A DNA stretch of 64,000 nt. It comes from CAVTWH01 sp963850915 (GTDB lineage: Bacteria > Actinomycetota > Actinomycetes > Mycobacteriales > Micromonosporaceae). The translations under genes and the position numbers were made by a program. Of the stretch, positions 43,924 through 55,197 are shown in pieces (position 1 is the first letter of the stretch; each line of letters opens with the position of its first letter). The DNA lies in contig CAWKND010000014.1 in the NCBI GenBank assembly GCA_963850915.1, positions 519,751 to 583,750 of the forward strand, in the 5' to 3' direction. The notes under the pieces are model-generated. The model was not told where the DNA came from, searched no databases, and worked only from the letters and a program-made list of their open reading frames with translations.

Positions 43924-45844
43924 CCGCCCGCCGGCGCTCGCGTGCCGTTGCCGCGACGAGTGCGGCGCCGGCGAGCAGGGCAGCGGTTCCGGCCAGGAGC
44001 AGGCGGACGGACGGTCCGGTGCCGGTTACCGGCAGCTGGGCTGTGACCAGGACGAGTTCGAGGGCGAAGCCGCGGTCCCGGTCGACCTGTACCTCCCCGC
44101 CGGTCAGCTGATTGGTCGTGTACAGGGCTACGAAGCTGTAGCAGCCCGCTGCGGTCAGCTCGATCGGTGGTGTGGTGAAGGTGCCGTTGTGGACGGTGCG
44201 CGGCGGGAGGACGACGGCAACGGGCGGGTTCACGTCGAGCCAGTGGACGCCGGTACAGCCGCCGGTGGCGTCCGCCTGCGTGGGGCCGAGCAGCAGCGTG
44301 ATCACGGTCATCGTGCGGTCGGGCAGTAGTCCGGTGACGGTGATCTGATCGGTCACCTGGCCGCCGGCCGGGATCACGCTTGCGGTGGTGTGGGTGGTCA
44401 GGTCGAAGGGGGTCGGGATGACGGCCGGGACGACGAGCAGCGTTTCGTCCGGATCGCCGGGCGGCCGGATGATGGGTGGTCCGGTGGTCCGGTTGAGGGT
44501 CGCCCCGAACGAGTAGCAGCCCGGCTGGTCGACCTGCACGCTGGGGGTGTCAAAGTCGCTGTCGCCGGCTACCGGTACCGGGGCGAAGAACCGCACCGGT
44601 CCGGTCACCGCGGCCCAGTCGACGGCGGCGCATCCCCCGCTGGCTGGCGGGGTGACGGGTCCGTACAGCGCCGGGGTGACGGTGGCTCCGCTCGGTGGCG
44701 CGCCGAGCACGGCGACGGTGTCGCTCACGCTCTGCTCGACCTGGAGGCGGGTGGCGGATACCCGGCTGAACACGCCGGGCGGGTTGGCGAAGACAACCGG
44801 GTGGCTCGCGCGTCCGATCAGGGTGAGGGGCTGGGTGAGCATCATGTCCTGGACGGTGATCCCGGCGGGTGGTGAGCCCACCATCACGGTGCCGAAGTCG
44901 TCGAGTACCGGACCGGTCGCGGTGATCGTTGCCTGCTCCGGTACGGCGGCCCGGATCCACAGCTGGCCGCCCGGCGGCAGGGTTGCGCCGCTGGTGAACG
45001 GGGCGGTACCGGCGGCGTCGGTGAACGCCTGCGCCCCGGTCACCTCGACGGTCACGTCCCCGGTCGCGTTGGCGCCGATCGTGTACGGGCCGATCAGCGC
45101 TCCCGGCTCGCCGGCGTCCGGACCGTCGATGGTGGGTGTCGGGTCGGCCGGCGCCGGAAGCGGCCCCGCGGCGAGTACCGAGGTCACGACCTGCCGCACG
45201 GCGTCGTAGAGCAGCTGGCCCTGGGCCGCCGGCTTGCGGGCGTCGGTGGTGAAGTCCGGTGGAAGGACCACGCCGTCGGTGAGGAAGTGGATCGCCATGG
45301 CGACCACCCCGGCTCGCTGGGCGGTGCTTGTGACGATCGACGGTTCGTTCGTCGCGGGCCAGAAGTTGGCCAGGATCCGGCGGACGTAGCCGGCGTTGGC
45401 CGGGGTGGTGCCGCCTCCCCAGGGCTGCGGGTTGTACGGGGTGCCGCTGAGCTGCCCGGCCGCCCACTGCACGCAGTACCCCTGCGCGACCAGGTTCGCC
45501 ACGTTCGGTGGGATGGTCGGCACGCTGTAGAAGCCGTACAGGCACGAGTTGGTACCCGAGGTCGGGGTGAAGCCGGTCGCGTCGTAGCCAAAGGGTGGGT
45601 AGCCCTGGCTGACGACGTCGTAGCCGGCGGGCACGATGAACGGCTTGGGCTGCAGGAACGGGGCGGTCGGCCGGACGCCGACCTCCAGGCAGCCCCGGGT
45701 ACCCACCTGGAAAACGTCGGCGGGCGGGGCCGCGGATGCCCGCTGCGGCAGGACAAACGCACCCAGCGCCGCGACAACCAGCGCCGCGAGGATTGCTGGC
45801 ACCCGACCGAACCATCTAGCCGGCATTCCACCCATAAGGCGCAT
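43910..45844 (-). CDS. Sortase-anchored surface protein with thioester-domain-like N-terminus
   Basis: 644 residues. A Sec signal peptide (to about residue 38) is followed by a region with NSCLYGFYSVP, QGYCVQWAAG and QRAGVVAMAIHFLTDG. These resemble thioester adhesin domains, where a Cys-Gln bond captures host or cell-surface amines; the assignment is tentative. The middle has repeated beta-sandwich-like modules, two with GGCxxVDW/GCYSF cysteine pairs. The end is a sortase signal: LPVTG, a hydrophobic helix and ARERRRAVRGG. It is probably covalently attached to the cell wall. It lies next to the transglutaminase-like/MoxR operon. No sortase gene is in the window. Confidence 0.78.
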   Translation of the reverse strand: MRLMGGMPARWFGRVPAILAALVVAALGAFVLPQRASAAPPADVFQVGTRGCLEVGVRPTAPFLQPKPFIVPAGYDVVSQGYPPFGYDATGFTPTSGTNSCLYGFYSVPTIPPNVANLVAQGYCVQWAAGQLSGTPYNPQPWGGGTTPANAGYVRRILANFWPATNEPSIVTSTAQRAGVVAMAIHFLTDGVVLPPDFTTDARKPAAQGQLLYDAVRQVVTSVLAAGPLPAPADPTPTIDGPDAGEPGALIGPYTIGANATGDVTVEVTGAQAFTDAAGTAPFTSGATLPPGGQLWIRAAVPEQATITATGPVLDDFGTVMVGSPPAGITVQDMMLTQPLTLIGRASHPVVFANPPGVFSRVSATRLQVEQSVSDTVAVLGAPPSGATVTPALYGPVTPPASGGCAAVDWAAVTGPVRFFAPVPVAGDSDFDTPSVQVDQPGCYSFGATLNRTTGPPIIRPPGDPDETLLVVPAVIPTPFDLTTHTTASVIPAGGQVTDQITVTGLLPDRTMTVITLLLGPTQADATGGCTGVHWLDVNPPVAVVLPPRTVHNGTFTTPPIELTAAGCYSFVALYTTNQLTGGEVQVDRDRGFALELVLVTAQLPVTGTGPSVRLLLAGTAALLAGAALVAATARERRRAVRGG

Positions 45845-45923
45845 AGCCTGACGTTAATGCCGGCGGTGGTTTCAACCGATCAGACACGCGGCGCCTCCCA
45901 CGTCGTACCAAGCGCCTCGGCGG

Positions 45924-48216
45924 TCAGTGGCCGGCCGGCTGCTTGTCCCGCTCGCGGTCGCGGACCGGTACCCGGTGCTGCCAGCGCAGCGGGCGCGGAT
46001 CCAGTGACCAGCGCAGCCGCCGCCACCAGGAGCGCCGGGCCCGTAGCTCGCCGACGTACGCGGCGGCCTGGGTACCGGCCCGCTCCGCCTGCTCAGCTGT
46101 CGTGGCAAGCTCTGCGAAAGTCAGTACGTTGACCAGGCGCGCCAGCTCGTCCAGCCGGGGCGCCGGCAGCCGTACCTTCGCGCTGCGCGGAGCGCCGGCC
46201 ACCGCGGCGGCATGGGCGCTGACCTCGGTGGCGGCCAGGTGTTCACCGGCTGGCTGACCGGCCAGCCGCAGCCCGTCGAGTACCTCCTGCCACGCCCCGT
46301 ACACCTGCTCGCCGGGGGTACCCGTGCGCAGCCGCCGGCGGCGCAGCCGGGCCCGGGCCACGAGCAGTACCAGGGGTACCAGGATCAGCACGGCGACCAG
46401 CGCGCTGCCTGCACCGACGGCCACCCCGGTACCGATCAGCGGGCCACCGCCCGTGCCGGCCGCGGCCGACGAGCGCGAGGCGGCCGGCGTACCGGGCGCG
46501 ACCGACACGGTGGGCTGGGCCGAGGGTGGCGGAGCCGACGGTGGCGGGGGCGGCTGGAAGTCGCTCTCCACCGGCCGCGGCGGGCTGTCCGGCAGCGGCA
46601 GCGTGTTGAACGGCACCCAGCCCAGCCCGTCGAAGAGCACCTCCGGCCAGGCCATCGCGTCCTTGCCGGTGACCGTGCTGCTGCCCGGGTGCACCTGGAA
46701 GCCGACCACCACCCGGCTGGGCAGGCCGAGCAGCCGGGCCAGTACGGCGAAGGCGGCCGCGAACTGCTCGGTTGTGCCCCGCTGGCCGCCCTGCGCGCGC
46801 GGGGTGAACAGGAAGAAGTTCAGGTTGGCCAGGGAGTGGCCGCTGGGCGCGTTGGCGTACAGCTCGTAGTGCTGGCTGAGGAAGTCGGCGATGGCCTGGG
46901 CGCGCTGGTACGGGGCGGCGGCGTCCTGACCCAACTGGGTGGCGAGCTTGCTCATCTGGTCGGGTGGCTGGGCACCGAGGGCGAGGAAGCGCGCGACCGC
47001 CGGCCCGGCCGGTACGTCGGCCAGCGGCAGTTCGTTGACGTTCACGGCCGGGGCGCGCGAGTAGACCGTGTAGGACACCCCGCCGGTCAGCCCCAGCGGC
47101 CGGATGAGGGTACCGGTGGCCTGGTCGTACCCGACCCGCACGCCCTGCACCTCGTCGGGTGTGGCAACAGCCGGCAGCAGCCGCCCGTCCAGTTCGTCCA
47201 CGGTGATCTGCTGTGTGATGGCGGGCCCGCTCGCCGGCGCGGTGCTCGCGAACGGCACGGTGGCCGCCGGCAGTACCCTTCCTGCGTCCCGGTACTGCCC
47301 GCCGACCTTCCAGTTCACCCCGTCGTAGTCGCTGAGTACGGCAAGGCGCAGCCGCAGCGTGCTGTCCGCCTTCGCGCCGGGCGCGTCGATGTCCACGTGC
47401 AGCAGCGGCTGGTCCGGGTTGATCGCCCAGCCGGAGAGGCGGATCAGCGGATTCTCGTCGTCGGCGTCCAGGGTCGGTGGGGTGACCAGCCGGCGCGGAT
47501 CACCGGGTGCCGCGGCCACCTTCCCGGCCAGTGCCGGCCCGACCGCGACGGCGAGTCCGAGCAGCAGCACGAGCGCGGCCGCCGCACCGGCCGCCAGCCG
47601 GGTACGCAGCCGCAGCCGGGCACCGGGGGACAGGTCGGTCAGGGTGGCGGTTCCCGGCCGGCCGGTGGCGGCGAGCCCGAGCGCGGCCAGCGCGGCGAAG
47701 CCGAACACGGGCAGCAGTCGGGCGTGCGCGTTCGGGCCGACGAAGACCAGGCTCGCGGCGTACAGCAGCGGTCGGGGCGGCGTAGCCGAGCAGTACCCGC
47801 CGGCCGCGTACCGCGATCTCGGTACCCAGCAGCGCGGCCACCCAGGTCGCCACGATGGGTACCAGTACCGTGTCCGGCTGCGGCTCCACCGGGATCAGCG
47901 CGGTGAGCAGCCGGGGGATGCCGTTGCGCAGCGCGTCCAGCCACAGCGTGGGCAGTGGCCCGCTGATCCCGGCCGGCGCTGCGCTCCAGCGGACAGCCAG
48001 CAGGGTGTACCCGGCCAGCGCCAGCACCGACACCGGAGCGAGCGGGTAGGCCGGTAGCCGGCGCAGCGCCACGCTGATCACCATCGGGATGAGCGCCGCC
48101 CCGATCAACAGGTGCAGCAGCAGGTCGCCGCGGTACACCCGGGTGACCGGGAGGGCGGCGAGCAGGCTCATCGCGGCGATCACCAGGGGTACCAGCGCCG
48201 CGCGCAGCCGGGTCAC
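45924..48216 (-). pseudogene. TgpA-like transglutaminase-fold membrane protein (frame broken once as given)
   Basis: Across one extra base near 47772, the protein is about 763 residues: membrane segments at the N-terminus (TRLRAALVPLVIAAMSLLAAL onward), a periplasmic transglutaminase-like domain, a proline linker (PPPPPSAPPPS), one more helix and a cytosolic tail. The catalytic region reads QRGTTEQFAAAFAVLARLLGLPSRVVVGF: the usual Cys is Thr, so transglutaminase or protease activity is not expected, although the His-Asp region (AMAWPEVLFDGLGWVPF) is partly kept. The GTG start overlaps the DUF58 stop by four bases. The membership of a MoxR-DUF58-TgpA operon is clear. Confidence 0.85.
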
Positions 48217-49407
48217 CACCGGCCGACCCCGTCCCAGCCGGCCACGAACTCGTGCGCGTCGCGGACCGCGATCAGGCGCAGGTCGGCCACCCCGGCCGGG
48301 GCGCGGTCCGGGTCGCCGAAGAGTCCGGCGACGATCGTCGGGTACGCCCCGCGCAGCGCGCCAACGCTGGCCAGGTCGTCGGGCCGGCCGTCCCGGTGAG
48401 GTAGACCAGGGTGTCGCCGAGGCGCAGTTGGCGCAGCCGGTTGATGGCGATGTCGAGCCGGTCCTCCTGGCCGGTCGCCACCAGCGCGGCCTCGGCAAGC
48501 TGGTCGAGCAGCGGTCCGGCGTGGCTGGTGCGCCGGCCGCCGGTGAAGGCGCGACCGCGCTGCTCGGGCAGGCCGCCGGCCGCGCCGCGCGGGTCGCCGT
48601 TGACCAGCAGCAGTTCGATGGGCAGGTCGTCGCGGGTGGCGGCGGCGATCACCGAGGCCGCCGCCTCGCACGCGGACTCGAACTGTTCGGCGTCACCGTA
48701 GGCGGCGGCCCGGTCGTCGAGCAGGACAACCAGCCGGGGCAGGCTGGTGTCGACGTGTTCGCGCACCATCAGCTCGCCGATCCGGGCGGTGGTACGCCAG
48801 TGCACGTGCCGCAGTTCGTCGCCGTAGACGTACTCGCGCAGCTTGTCGAAGGTGATGCTGCCCTGCGGTACCCGGTCCACCCGGCCGTCCAGGCTGCGGG
48901 TCACGCCGGTGGGCGTGGCCGCCATCGGGTACCAGCGCGGATGTACCCACACGCGCGCCGTACCCCCGTGGCTGCGGGCCAGGCGTACCAGTCCGAGCGG
49001 GTCGCGGCGTACCACCCGCAGCGGCCCGACGTCGACGACTCCCCGCCGCGCGGTCGGTACCGGGTAGGTGACCTGGGTGTCCTGTGCCGGGCGCAGCCGG
49101 ACGAGTGGCACGGCGACCCGCTCGCCGCCACAACGGTCCTCGGCGACCAGGGTGGCCGCCCGCCACCGGCTGGCGTTGCCACGGTCAGCGTCTGGGTACA
49201 CGGCTCGCCGCGGGTGACCCGGTCCGGGTCGACGGCGCGGCGTACCGACAGCCGGGGGCGCAGCGCCGCGTAGACGAGTGCGCAGCACAGTGCCAGGACG
49301 GCGGTGGCGCCGAGCGCGGCGAGCTCCGGGTAGCCGAAGGTGAAGCCGGCGGCGATCAGTACGGCGCCGGCCAGTACCGCGCCGACTCCCCGGGTGGTGG
49401 GGCGCAT
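48213..49407 (-). pseudogene. DUF58 domain protein (frame broken twice as given)
   Basis: About 397 residues when one missing base near 49177 and another near 48390 are allowed for. It begins with two membrane helices (VGAVLAGAVLIAAGFTF, ELAALGATAVLALCCALVYAAL), then a beta-rich region. The DUF58/von Willebrand-like core follows, with VWVHPRWYPM, FDKLREYVYGDELRHVHWRTTARIGELMVREH and LPRLVVLLDDRAA. DUF58 proteins partner MoxR ATPases. Both breaks give, when corrected, continuous family sequence. The ATG at 49407 lies 21 bp after the MoxR stop. Confidence 0.85.
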
Positions 49408-49428
49408 CGGGCTACCCGGCGGCCGGCA

Positions 49429-50490
<1,062 letters not shown>

Positions 50491-50509
50491 TGATCAACTG
50501 CTTCATTCA

Positions 50510-53073
50510 CTAACAGCCGGGGAGGTTGCTCAGGCTATCGCCACCGTCGAGGGTGAACCAAGCAAATGGAATGTAGTTCTGTCCCTTGAAGTTGATTTTG
50601 ATCCATACGTTGCTCTGCTTGCCGCCCCACGGCTTGGCGTTGATGCTCACCGAGCCGGTCGTCTTGCAGATCGCCTGGTAGCGGTCGCCGCTGAAGGCGT
50701 CACCCGCCGCTGTCCCGTTCTGGCTCGGCGTCTTGTAGATCCAGATGCCGCCGTTGGGGGCGTTCGGGCCGCAGTAGGAGGCGTCGCCACAGATCACCGC
50801 GCCGCTCAGCGTCGGGGTGGTCTGGCTGGCGGAGAAGGTGTCCGAGCCGGCCTTGTTGGTCGCGGTGACCGTGTAGGTGTACTTCGTGGCCGGCCACAGC
50901 CCGGTGACCGTTCCGCCGGTACATCCGATACTGGAGGCACCGCCGCCGTTGACCGAGATGCTGCAGGTGGTGGCGCCGCCATTGGTGTTCACCGCGAACG
51001 GCACGCTGATCGAGGTGTACGTCGCGCCGCCGGGGGTACCCGCGGTGAGCGCCGGCTTGTCGATGGTGCGCGCGGTCGCGGTCGCGGTCGGCCCGGCCCC
51101 GGCCTCGTTCTGTGCCGAGACGGTGACCGTCACGTTGGCGCCGTTGCCCAGCCCGGTGAGGGTGACCCCGGTACCGGCGACCGTCTGCGCCGCCCCACCG
51201 TTGGCGGTCACCTTGTACCCGGTGATCGCCCGCCCGTTGCTCGCCGCCGCCGCCCAGCTCACCGAGATGGTGCCCTGCGCGTCGACGGTGGCCGCCTTCA
51301 GTCCGGTGACCGCGCCCGGCTTGGTGAACGGCACCACCGAGTTGCTCGGGCTGGACGCCTTGGAGCTGGCGCCCTTGTCGTTGACCGCGGTCACGGTGAA
51401 GGCGTACTGCGTGCCGTAGTCGAGCTTGCCGGCCGCGATCTTCAGGGTGGTACCGGTGGCGGTACCGGCCGAGTCCGATCCGCCCGAGCGAGATGGACGA
51501 CGACCTCGTACTGCTTGATCGGGTGGCCCTGCCCGTTCGCGGCCGGCCAGGTCACGGTGACCGTACCGTCGGGTGCCGCGGTGGCCGACACACTGGTCGG
51601 CGCGTCGGGTACGTCCCGGGTCGGGATCACCGGGTTGGCCGCCCGTTCGGGCCCGTTGCCCTTGGCGTTCACCGCGTACACCGTGAACGTGTAGGTCTGC
51701 CCGTTGGTCAGTCCGGTGGCGTCGAAGGCCCGCTGCTTGGCACCCACCTCGTGGGTCTGCCCGTCGCCCTCGACCACGTACTTGATGATCGGTGAACCGT
51801 TCGCGGCGGCCGCACCCCAGCTCAGGTGCGCGGAGCCGTTGCCGGCCGTGGCGCTGACGCTGCCCGGGGCGCCGGGCGGCCCGACGATCGGCTTCGGCGG
51901 GGGCGGCGGGGCCGGCGGAGCCTGCAGCGGAGTGTCGTCGCCGAGCACGTCGGTGGCGTACTTGTCGACGATCTTGACGTTGTTGTGGGTGTCGACCACC
52001 CGGGCGCTGGACGCGTCGGGAGTGTTCACGAACAGGTGGTCGCCGCGGACGGACAGCTCGATGCCGCCCTCCGGCTTGGGTACCAGGAAGGTACTGACCA
52101 GGTGGCCGGTGCTGTCGAGTACGTAGACCGTGCCGGTGGCCGTGTCGGCGATGTAGAGCCGGCCGGCGAAGGCGACTGCCGGCTCCAACTTCGGCCCGTC
52201 GCCGGGTACCACGAAGTCGGTCACCGCCGACCCGTTGACCACGTAGACGTGCCGGTCGTCGATGACCGTGACCGGTACCGGTACCTCGGTGTCGTGGTCG
52301 GGCATCGCGCCCGGCCCGGTCAGCGTGAGTGACGTGGTGGAGACCTTGCCGGCCCGCAGCGTAGTCAGCGTCTGCCCGGTCTCGTCGAGTACCGCGACCC
52401 CGTTGACCAGGGTGGAGAGCGCCAGATCGTGGCCCGGATCGGCGAGCGCCCGGGTACTGGCCACCACCGGCCCGCTGCCGCCTGTCCCGGCGGTGCTGGT
52501 GGTACCGGGGTGGATCTCGACCAGCGTGCCCTCGCTCGGTACCGCCAGCCACAGCACGCCGTTGTCGTCGAACACGCCGCCGACCAGGCCCGGCGGGAAC
52601 CGCAGCGGCTCACCGACCGGGTTCAGGGTGAGCGGGTTGAGCTGCCGCACGATGCCCTGCACCGAGTCGACCACGAACGCCGCGTCCCGCCCGAGCGCGA
52701 CCGAGATGCCCAGCCCAGGCGTGGTCGGCGTGGTCGCGGCGATCTGCAGGGTGGCCAGGTTGATCGAGCTGATCTGCCCGGTCGTCACGTCCCGCAGCAC
52801 CAGGTACTGGTCGGTCTGGCTGACCACGATCTGGTGCCCCTGGGCGGTGGTCACCTTGAACCGGGTGTCGACCCGGCCGGTCTCGGCGTTGACCCGGGCC
52901 ACCTCGCCCTTGCCGGAGGAGAACAGCCAGGAACTCGCGTTGCTGCTGGCGACGGCGTGATCGGTGACGCCGAGCCCGAACAGGGTCGCGGCGAGTCCGA
53001 CCACGACCACGAGGACCGTGATGATGGTGACCAGCCAGCCGCGCGAGCGTGCGATCTTCGGCACGTGCGTCAT
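50510..53073 (-). pseudogene. Membrane-anchored propeller/Fn3 protein (frame broken once as given)
   Basis: About 854 residues across one missing base near 51492-51496. A single N-terminal membrane helix (WLVTIITVLVVVVGLAATLFGLG) exposes a propeller-like region (GQISSINLATLQIAATTP, FDDNGVLWLAVPSEGTLVEI), then several Fn3 modules (for example PGAPGSVSATAGNGSAHLSWG) and a C-terminal domain with several cysteines ending SLSNLPGC. It is the first gene of the MoxR-DUF58-TgpA operon. In actinobacteria such Fn3 proteins accompany this operon; the ligand is not known. Confidence 0.82.
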
Positions 53074-53165
53074 CCATTCCCCAGGTCAGCCCGAACCGGG
53101 GCTCATCATAGGGGCCCGACGGGTCGGCGGGCTACCCGCAAAGTCACGACTGTGGATACTCGCGG

Positions 53166-54425
53166 TTACCCACCCGGTGACGGGCTTAGATGCCGGTGGG
53201 TACAGACCAGGTCCGAGGTGACCAGGTCGCTGGTGCTGTACACCGCGATGACCACGAAGCAGTAGTCGAAGTTGACGTTCAGCGCGCTGACCGGGTAGCT
53301 GCTGCTCCCGGCCGGCAGGGTGGCGTAGATGCGCTGCTCCTGGCCGGCCCGGCCGCCGCTGACGATGAACGGTACCGTCCCGTTCGACGGGTCCCCCCAG
53401 GTCAGCGTGGCGTGGTCGCCGTTGTCCCGCAGCTGCACGCCGGTCGCCGGCCCGTGCCGCGGCAGCGTCGCCTCGCCGGTCGGGCCACCGGTGATCACCG
53501 GGCCGGCGGGTGCGCTCGACTGTCCGGTACCCGGCTGCGCTCCACCGTTGCTGTCGTCGGCTCGCCACTGCAGCAGCCCACCGACGAGTACCGCGGCGAC
53601 CAGCAGCACGAGTACCCCGCAGACGATCAACGCCACCCGGCCGCCCCGTCGGCGCGGCTCGCCTCCCGCCGTTCCGGGCGCTGACGGCGGGAAGTGCAGT
53701 GGCTGCGGGCTGGCCGGCGAGACCCGCCACACGCCCTGCTCCACCGCGTGTACCACCGGCGTCGTCGGGTGGATCAGGGCCGAGTGCCCGCCACTGCCGG
53801 CGTGCGGTGGTACCAGCGGCGGTGGCGCGGGCGAGACGGGCTCGGCCGGCTCCGTCCGCTCGGCGGGCGCCGACTGCTCAGCGGGCGTCGTCGGGTACCG
53901 GCCGGGTGTGATCGTGTGCAGCCCGGTCAGCGTCGGCTGCTCCAGGACCAGCCGCTCCGGGGGTACGTAGACCGGACCGGCCGGATCGTTCTGCAGGTAC
54001 GCCTCGGCCGCCCGTACCTTCGGGTGTTCCCGACCCAGTACCTCCGGCCCGTACTGGGCTACTTTGCTCCAGTTGCGCCGCGCCTCGTGCCGGTTGCCCA
54101 GCTCCTCCGCGACTGCCCCGAGTTCGCCGGCAATGGCCAGCATCAGCGGATCGTCGTCGTCGAAACCGCGTGCCCCACCCGCCTGTGCCTCGTCCAGTAC
54201 CCGCCGGGCCGCCGCCAGGTCGCCGCGCAGCCGGTAGAGCACCGCCAGCCGGTGCAGCGTCTGCAGGGCGGCGGGGGAGTCCGCGCCGAAGGCCATCGAG
54301 GCGACCTCGGCGGCCGGCTCCAGCGCCGCGATCGCGGCCGGTACGTCCCCGCGGGCACGCAGCTCGTCGGCCTGCCGCCAGACAGCGGTCAGGTGCGGGG
54401 GTACGTCGGAGCCGGGTGCGACCAC
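53166..54425 (-). CDS. TPR-type membrane protein with extracellular Fn3-like domain
   Basis: About 419 residues; the GTG at 54425 is preferred because the upstream part is unconserved, but the frame extends to 54518. Helical repeats of TPR type fill the first 160 residues (AAIAALEPAAEVASMAFG, TLHRLAVLYRLRGDLAAARRVLDEA). A Pro/Glu-rich linker, one membrane helix (VALIVCGVLVLLVAAVLVGGLLQW) and an Fn3-like domain (ATLTWGDPSNGTVPFIVSGG) follow. The Fn3 domain is outside, the TPR inside. It is oriented like the Fn3/MoxR operon and ends 92 bp upstream of it, so it may belong to the same unit. Confidence 0.75.
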   Translation of the reverse strand: MVAPGSDVPPHLTAVWRQADELRARGDVPAAIAALEPAAEVASMAFGADSPAALQTLHRLAVLYRLRGDLAAARRVLDEAQAGGARGFDDDDPLMLAIAGELGAVAEELGNRHEARRNWSKVAQYGPEVLGREHPKVRAAEAYLQNDPAGPVYVPPERLVLEQPTLTGLHTITPGRYPTTPAEQSAPAERTEPAEPVSPAPPPLVPPHAGSGGHSALIHPTTPVVHAVEQGVWRVSPASPQPLHFPPSAPGTAGGEPRRRGGRVALIVCGVLVLLVAAVLVGGLLQWRADDSNGGAQPGTGQSSAPAGPVITGGPTGEATLPRHGPATGVQLRDNGDHATLTWGDPSNGTVPFIVSGGRAGQEQRIYATLPAGSSSYPVSALNVNFDYCFVVIAVYSTSDLVTSDLVCTHRHLSPSPGG

Positions 54426-54702
54426 CCCGACATGCTGCCCGCCGCCGGTACCCGCGCGCCAGTCCCGCCGGTGACCGGCTTCGTACCCTCCGCCACCGGG
54501 GCAGCCGCCGGTGACCACTCCACTGTGGATCTACGGCCGCCCGCTTGCCCCCACGAAGGCAGGGGCGTCCCCTATGCTCCCCCCAGCCGTGCCGGTTCCA
54601 CCGGGCAGAACACATCGATCGACCACCCGGCGATCCGCCACTCCGCGATCCGTCACCCCCGCGATCCGTCACCCCGCAAGCGCCCACCCGAGGAGCAGCA
54701 CC

Positions 54703-55122
54703 ATGAGGGTCCCGGTCAGCACCGTCTACGCGGCATTCCTCGAGATTCTCTGCGTGCTCGGGCTGTCTTTTGCGCTGCACGCCGTCGCCCCGGGCCTCGG
54801 GGTTGGCTGGATTCTCCTGATAGCAGTGGCCATCCTCGCCGCGCTCGGCGTGCTGCTGTGGGTACTGGTCGCCGATCGACTGAGCGACGGCATGCCCTAC
54901 CGCGTGCTGACCAAGTTTGTCCTCGTCAACGTCGCGCTGGTGGTGGTCTCCCCGCTGGTACCGCTGGCCAAGTGGCTCCACAACGGGCTCGGCCTACCCA
55001 AGCAGCTCGCGGGCGGCATCTTCATCGTGTTGGCGATAATCCTGCTGTTTGTCGTCTTCACAACCGCCGGCAAGGTAGCAGGCGGTGGTAAACGGCGACA
55101 GACCACCAAGTCCGCCGGGTAA
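54703..55122 (+). CDS. Small hydrophobic membrane protein
   Basis: 139 residues from the ATG at 54703, chosen for CGAGGAG eight bases upstream; the frame is open to 54511 but that part is Arg/Pro/Ser-rich and low in complexity. Four hydrophobic segments (about 8-28, 33-57, 68-87, 101-120) and a basic tail ending KRRQTTKSAG are visible. Two imperfect copies of CCGCGATCCGTCACCCC lie just upstream. No family was recognised. Confidence 0.6.
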   Translation: MRVPVSTVYAAFLEILCVLGLSFALHAVAPGLGVGWILLIAVAILAALGVLLWVLVADRLSDGMPYRVLTKFVLVNVALVVVSPLVPLAKWLHNGLGLPKQLAGGIFIVLAIILLFVVFTTAGKVAGGGKRRQTTKSAG

Positions 55123-55197
55123 TCCCCGACAGGCCGGCCGGTGAACGCTCGTCCCGCCGGTGACCACCTTCGTGGGGCGGCCACCGGCAGGGTGCTC

